64,000 nt of DNA from Candidatus Rokuibacteriota bacterium (GTDB lineage Bacteria > Methylomirabilota > Methylomirabilia > Rokubacteriales > CSP1-6): NCBI GenBank assembly GCA_016188005.1, contig JACPIQ010000004.1, positions 16,650 through 80,649 on the forward strand, in the 5' to 3' direction. Every line of letters starts with the position of its first letter. Positions within the stretch are counted from its first letter, which is position 1. Below the pieces are notes generated by a model, which did no database searches, was not told the DNA's origin, and worked only from the letters and a program-made list of their open reading frames with translations. Both the position numbers and the translations under genes were made by a program. Positions 61,061 to 64,000 of the stretch are shown here, in pieces.

Positions 61061-62494
61061 ATGGCTGACGGACGGATCCTGATCGCCGACGACGAGGATG
61101 GCCTCCGCTGGGTCCTCGAGAAGGGCTTCCGGAGCGCCGGCTACCAGGTCACCGCGGCCGGGGACGGCACGGCAGCGCTCCGGGAGGCCGAGGCCCAGCC
61201 CTTCGACCTGGTGCTTCTGGACGTGCGGATGCCGGGGATGGACGGGCTCACTCTGCTGGGGCGCTTACGGGCGCTGCGGCCGGACCTGCAGGTGGTCGTC
61301 ATGACGGCCCACGGGACCATGGAGACGGCCATCCAGGCCATGCAGCGGGGCGCCTACGATTACCTCGCCAAGCCGTTTGACCTGGACGAGGCGCTCCTGG
61401 TGGCCGAGCGGGCGCTGTCGGCCCGGCGGCTCACCCAGGAGGTGGCCGCTCTCCGGACGGGGCTCAAGGAGGTGTGGGAATTCGGCGCGCTGGTGGGGCG
61501 CCACCCGACCATGCAGGAGGTGTACAAGACCATCGGTCGCGTGGCTGGCAGCGACGTGAGCGTGCTCCTCCGGGGCGAGTCAGGGACAGGCAAGGAGGTG
61601 GTGGCCCGCGCGCTCCACCACTACAGCCGGAGGGCCGGCCGTCCGTTCGTCGGCATCTCGGCCGCCGCCATCCCGCTGACGCTGCTGGAGTCCGAGCTGT
61701 TCGGCCACGAGAAGGGTGCCTTCACCGACGCCCGGGAACGCCGGCTGGGCAAGCTCGAGCTGGCCCATGGCGGTTCGGTCTTCTTCGACGAGATCGGCGA
61801 CATGCCGCTCGAGCTCCAGGTGAAGCTGCTCCGGGCGCTCCAGGAGCGCGCCTTCGAGCGAGTGGGCGGCCACGAGCTGATCCGCATGGACGTCCGGGTG
61901 CTGGCGGCCACCCACCGGGACCTCGAGGCCCTGATGGCGGGCGGACGCTTCCGCGAGGATCTCTTCTACCGGCTCAACGTGGTGACGCTCCAGCTTCCGG
62001 CGCTCCGCGAGCGGCGCGGCGACATCCCGCTGCTCGTCGACCACTTCCTGGCGAAATACGCCGACTCGCTCGGCGAGCGGGTGATCGCCCCCGAGGCGAT
62101 GGACCGGCTCGTGGGCCACGACTGGCCGGGCAATGTCCGCGAGCTGGAGAACGTCATCCAGCGCGCCATGGTGATGGCGACGCCGGGCGTGATCCTGCCC
62201 GAGCACCTGCCCATCGGTCCCGTGTCGGCGGCGGCTGGCGTCGCCACCGACGCGAGCCTGGAGGAGGTGATCGAGCGGAAGATGCACGAGTGCGTGCGTG
62301 GGCTGCGCGGCCGGGCCTCTGCCAACCTGCACGCCCTCATGGTGGGGCTCGTGGAGAAGCCGCTGCTGCGAGCGGTGATGCGGGAGGCGGCGGGCAACCA
62401 GGTTCGCGCCGCCCAGCTACTCGGCATCAACCGCAACACGCTCCGGAAGAAGCTCAGGGAGCACGGCATGGCCCCGGGCGAAATAGATTCTTGA
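61061..62494 (+). CDS. NtrC-family sigma-54-dependent response regulator
   Basis: The 477-residue protein has a receiver (phosphoacceptor Asp54 in [11 protein letters not shown]), an AAA+ domain (Walker A GESGTGKE, Walker [18 protein letters not shown]) and a C-terminal Fis-type helix-turn-helix ([20 protein letters not shown]). The sigma-54 contact loop, normally GAFTGA, reads GAFTDA (residues 219-224), a naturally occurring variant that might alter sigma-54 contact. It follows the kinase gene by 215 bp, with the inverted-repeat element between, so the two may be expressed at different levels. Targets are not in the window. Confidence 0.94.
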   Translation: MADGRILIADDEDGLRWVLEKGFRSAGYQVTAAGDGTAALREAEAQPFDLVLLDVRMPGMDGLTLLGRLRALRPDLQVVVMTAHGTMETAIQAMQRGAYDYLAKPFDLDEALLVAERALSARRLTQEVAALRTGLKEVWEFGALVGRHPTMQEVYKTIGRVAGSDVSVLLRGESGTGKEVVARALHHYSRRAGRPFVGISAAAIPLTLLESELFGHEKGAFTDARERRLGKLELAHGGSVFFDEIGDMPLELQVKLLRALQERAFERVGGHELIRMDVRVLAATHRDLEALMAGGRFREDLFYRLNVVTLQLPALRERRGDIPLLVDHFLAKYADSLGERVIAPEAMDRLVGHDWPGNVRELENVIQRAMVMATPGVILPEHLPIGPVSAAAGVATDASLEEVIERKMHECVRGLRGRASANLHALMVGLVEKPLLRAVMREAAGNQVRAAQLLGINRNTLRKKLREHGMAPGEIDS

Positions 62495-62519
62495 CAACTC
62501 CGACCGAGAATTGCATAAT
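62491..62519 (+). promoter_or_regulatory. Sigma-70 promoter for the TusA-like gene
   Basis: TTGACA (62491-62496), a 17-base spacer, then CATAAT (62514-62519). The -35 is perfect and the -10 matches five of six bases. Start of transcription is expected near 62526, leaving a short leader with GGAGGGG before the ATG. It overlaps the end of the response-regulator gene. Confidence 0.75.
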
Positions 62520-62550
62520 GCTTGCAAAACATCATGTTCGGAGGGGTCAC

Positions 62551-62787
62551 ATGGCGAGCGCAGCACATCGAACCCTGGACTGTCGTGACACGCTCTGCCC
62601 CGGGCCCGTGGTCGAGGTCTCCAGGGCCATGAGGATCCTGGGCGTCAACGAGGTCCTGGAGGTGCTGGCCACCGATCCGGGCTTCGTCCCCGACATCCAG
62701 GCCTTCAGCAAGCGCACCGGGCATGCGCTCCTGGCGGTGGAGAGCCTGGACGGCGGTTTCCGGGCGCTCATCCGGCGAGTGCAGTAG
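62551..62787 (+). CDS. TusA-family sulfurtransferase
   Basis: The 78-residue protein has the TusA/SirA/YedF fold. The signature CPGPVVEVSRAM carries the catalytic Cys16, with a second Cys11 in the preceding strand; LEVLATDPGFVPDIQAFSKRTGHALL matches the rest of the family. Members relay sulfur for tRNA thiolation, molybdenum cofactor or dissimilatory sulfur metabolism. Position next to thiC could mean a thiamine-related sulfur role, but the genes are convergent and separately promoted. GGAGGGG precedes the ATG. Confidence 0.92.
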   Translation: MASAAHRTLDCRDTLCPGPVVEVSRAMRILGVNEVLEVLATDPGFVPDIQAFSKRTGHALLAVESLDGGFRALIRRVQ

Positions 62788-62791
62788 GGGG

Positions 62792-64000
<1,209 letters not shown>

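Noticed and set aside
62596..62601. A selenocysteine in the TusA-like protein's CPGP motif
   Set aside because: The codon is TGC (cysteine); no in-frame TGA is present.

Overview
This is a GC-rich (about 70 % by eye) bacterial chromosome segment with dense, co-directional gene packing and frequent ATGA/GTGA start-stop overlaps. Gene content and order (tRNA-Sec-selA-selB, ileS-lspA, glmU-glmS, gatCAB, ftsEX-envC-ctpA-yibQ, tsaD, an NtrB/NtrC pair, thiC) fit a Gram-negative-type cell envelope. The style resembles Candidatus Rokubacteria/Methylomirabilota or a related uncultured lineage, but that assignment is an impression and no marker phylogeny was run.

Positions 1-26.5 kb look like an integrated genetic island. 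Its left part is a recombination module: ssb, a small helical protein, a Rad52/Rad22-type annealing protein and a RecB/Cas4-like Fe-S PD-(D/E)XK nuclease. Its core (6.4-21.2 kb) is one tightly overlapping operon. It encodes a SNF2-family helicase with a C-terminal DUF3883 domain (broken by two frameshifts here), a 1410-residue sacsin/HSP90-like ATPase, a DUF1156-type adenine-specific DNA methyltransferase, a zeta-toxin-like kinase with a 71-residue partner, and a DUF499-type AAA+ ATPase with an N-terminal HEPN-like domain. This is very probably a phage-defence locus. Its right part holds small unknown proteins, two structured leader regions sharing a sequence box, a stand-alone sigma-54-type activator, an excisionase-like helix-turn-helix protein and a tyrosine recombinase, and it ends beside tRNA-Sec.

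Positions 26.6-40.6 kb are core genome: tRNA-Sec, a DUF3105 protein, a lipoprotein, selA, selB, tatA, a ROK kinase, two polytopic glycosyltransferase-like proteins, a tandem pair of secreted DUF4124-retropepsin proteins, ileS and lspA.

Positions 40.6-43.7 kb are a second, small accessory segment wedged between lspA and rluD. Three attC-like integron recombination sites punctuate it, separating an FRG-domain protein, a RelE/ParE-type toxin-antitoxin pair and a decayed BrnT-type toxin-antitoxin pair. No integron integrase is visible, so it reads as a CALIN (cluster of attC sites lacking an integrase).

Positions 43.7-64 kb are core genome again: rluD, glmU, glmS, pcrA/uvrD, gatCAB, ftsE, ftsX, an EnvC-like amidase activator, a CtpA protease, a YibQ-like deacetylase-fold protein, tsaD, a PAS histidine kinase and NtrC-type regulator separated by a 155-bp inverted-repeat element, a TusA-like sulfurtransferase behind a canonical sigma-70 promoter, and the 3' part of thiC on the opposite strand.

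All clear frameshifts and gene remnants in the window fall in the two accessory segments; the core genes read through intact.
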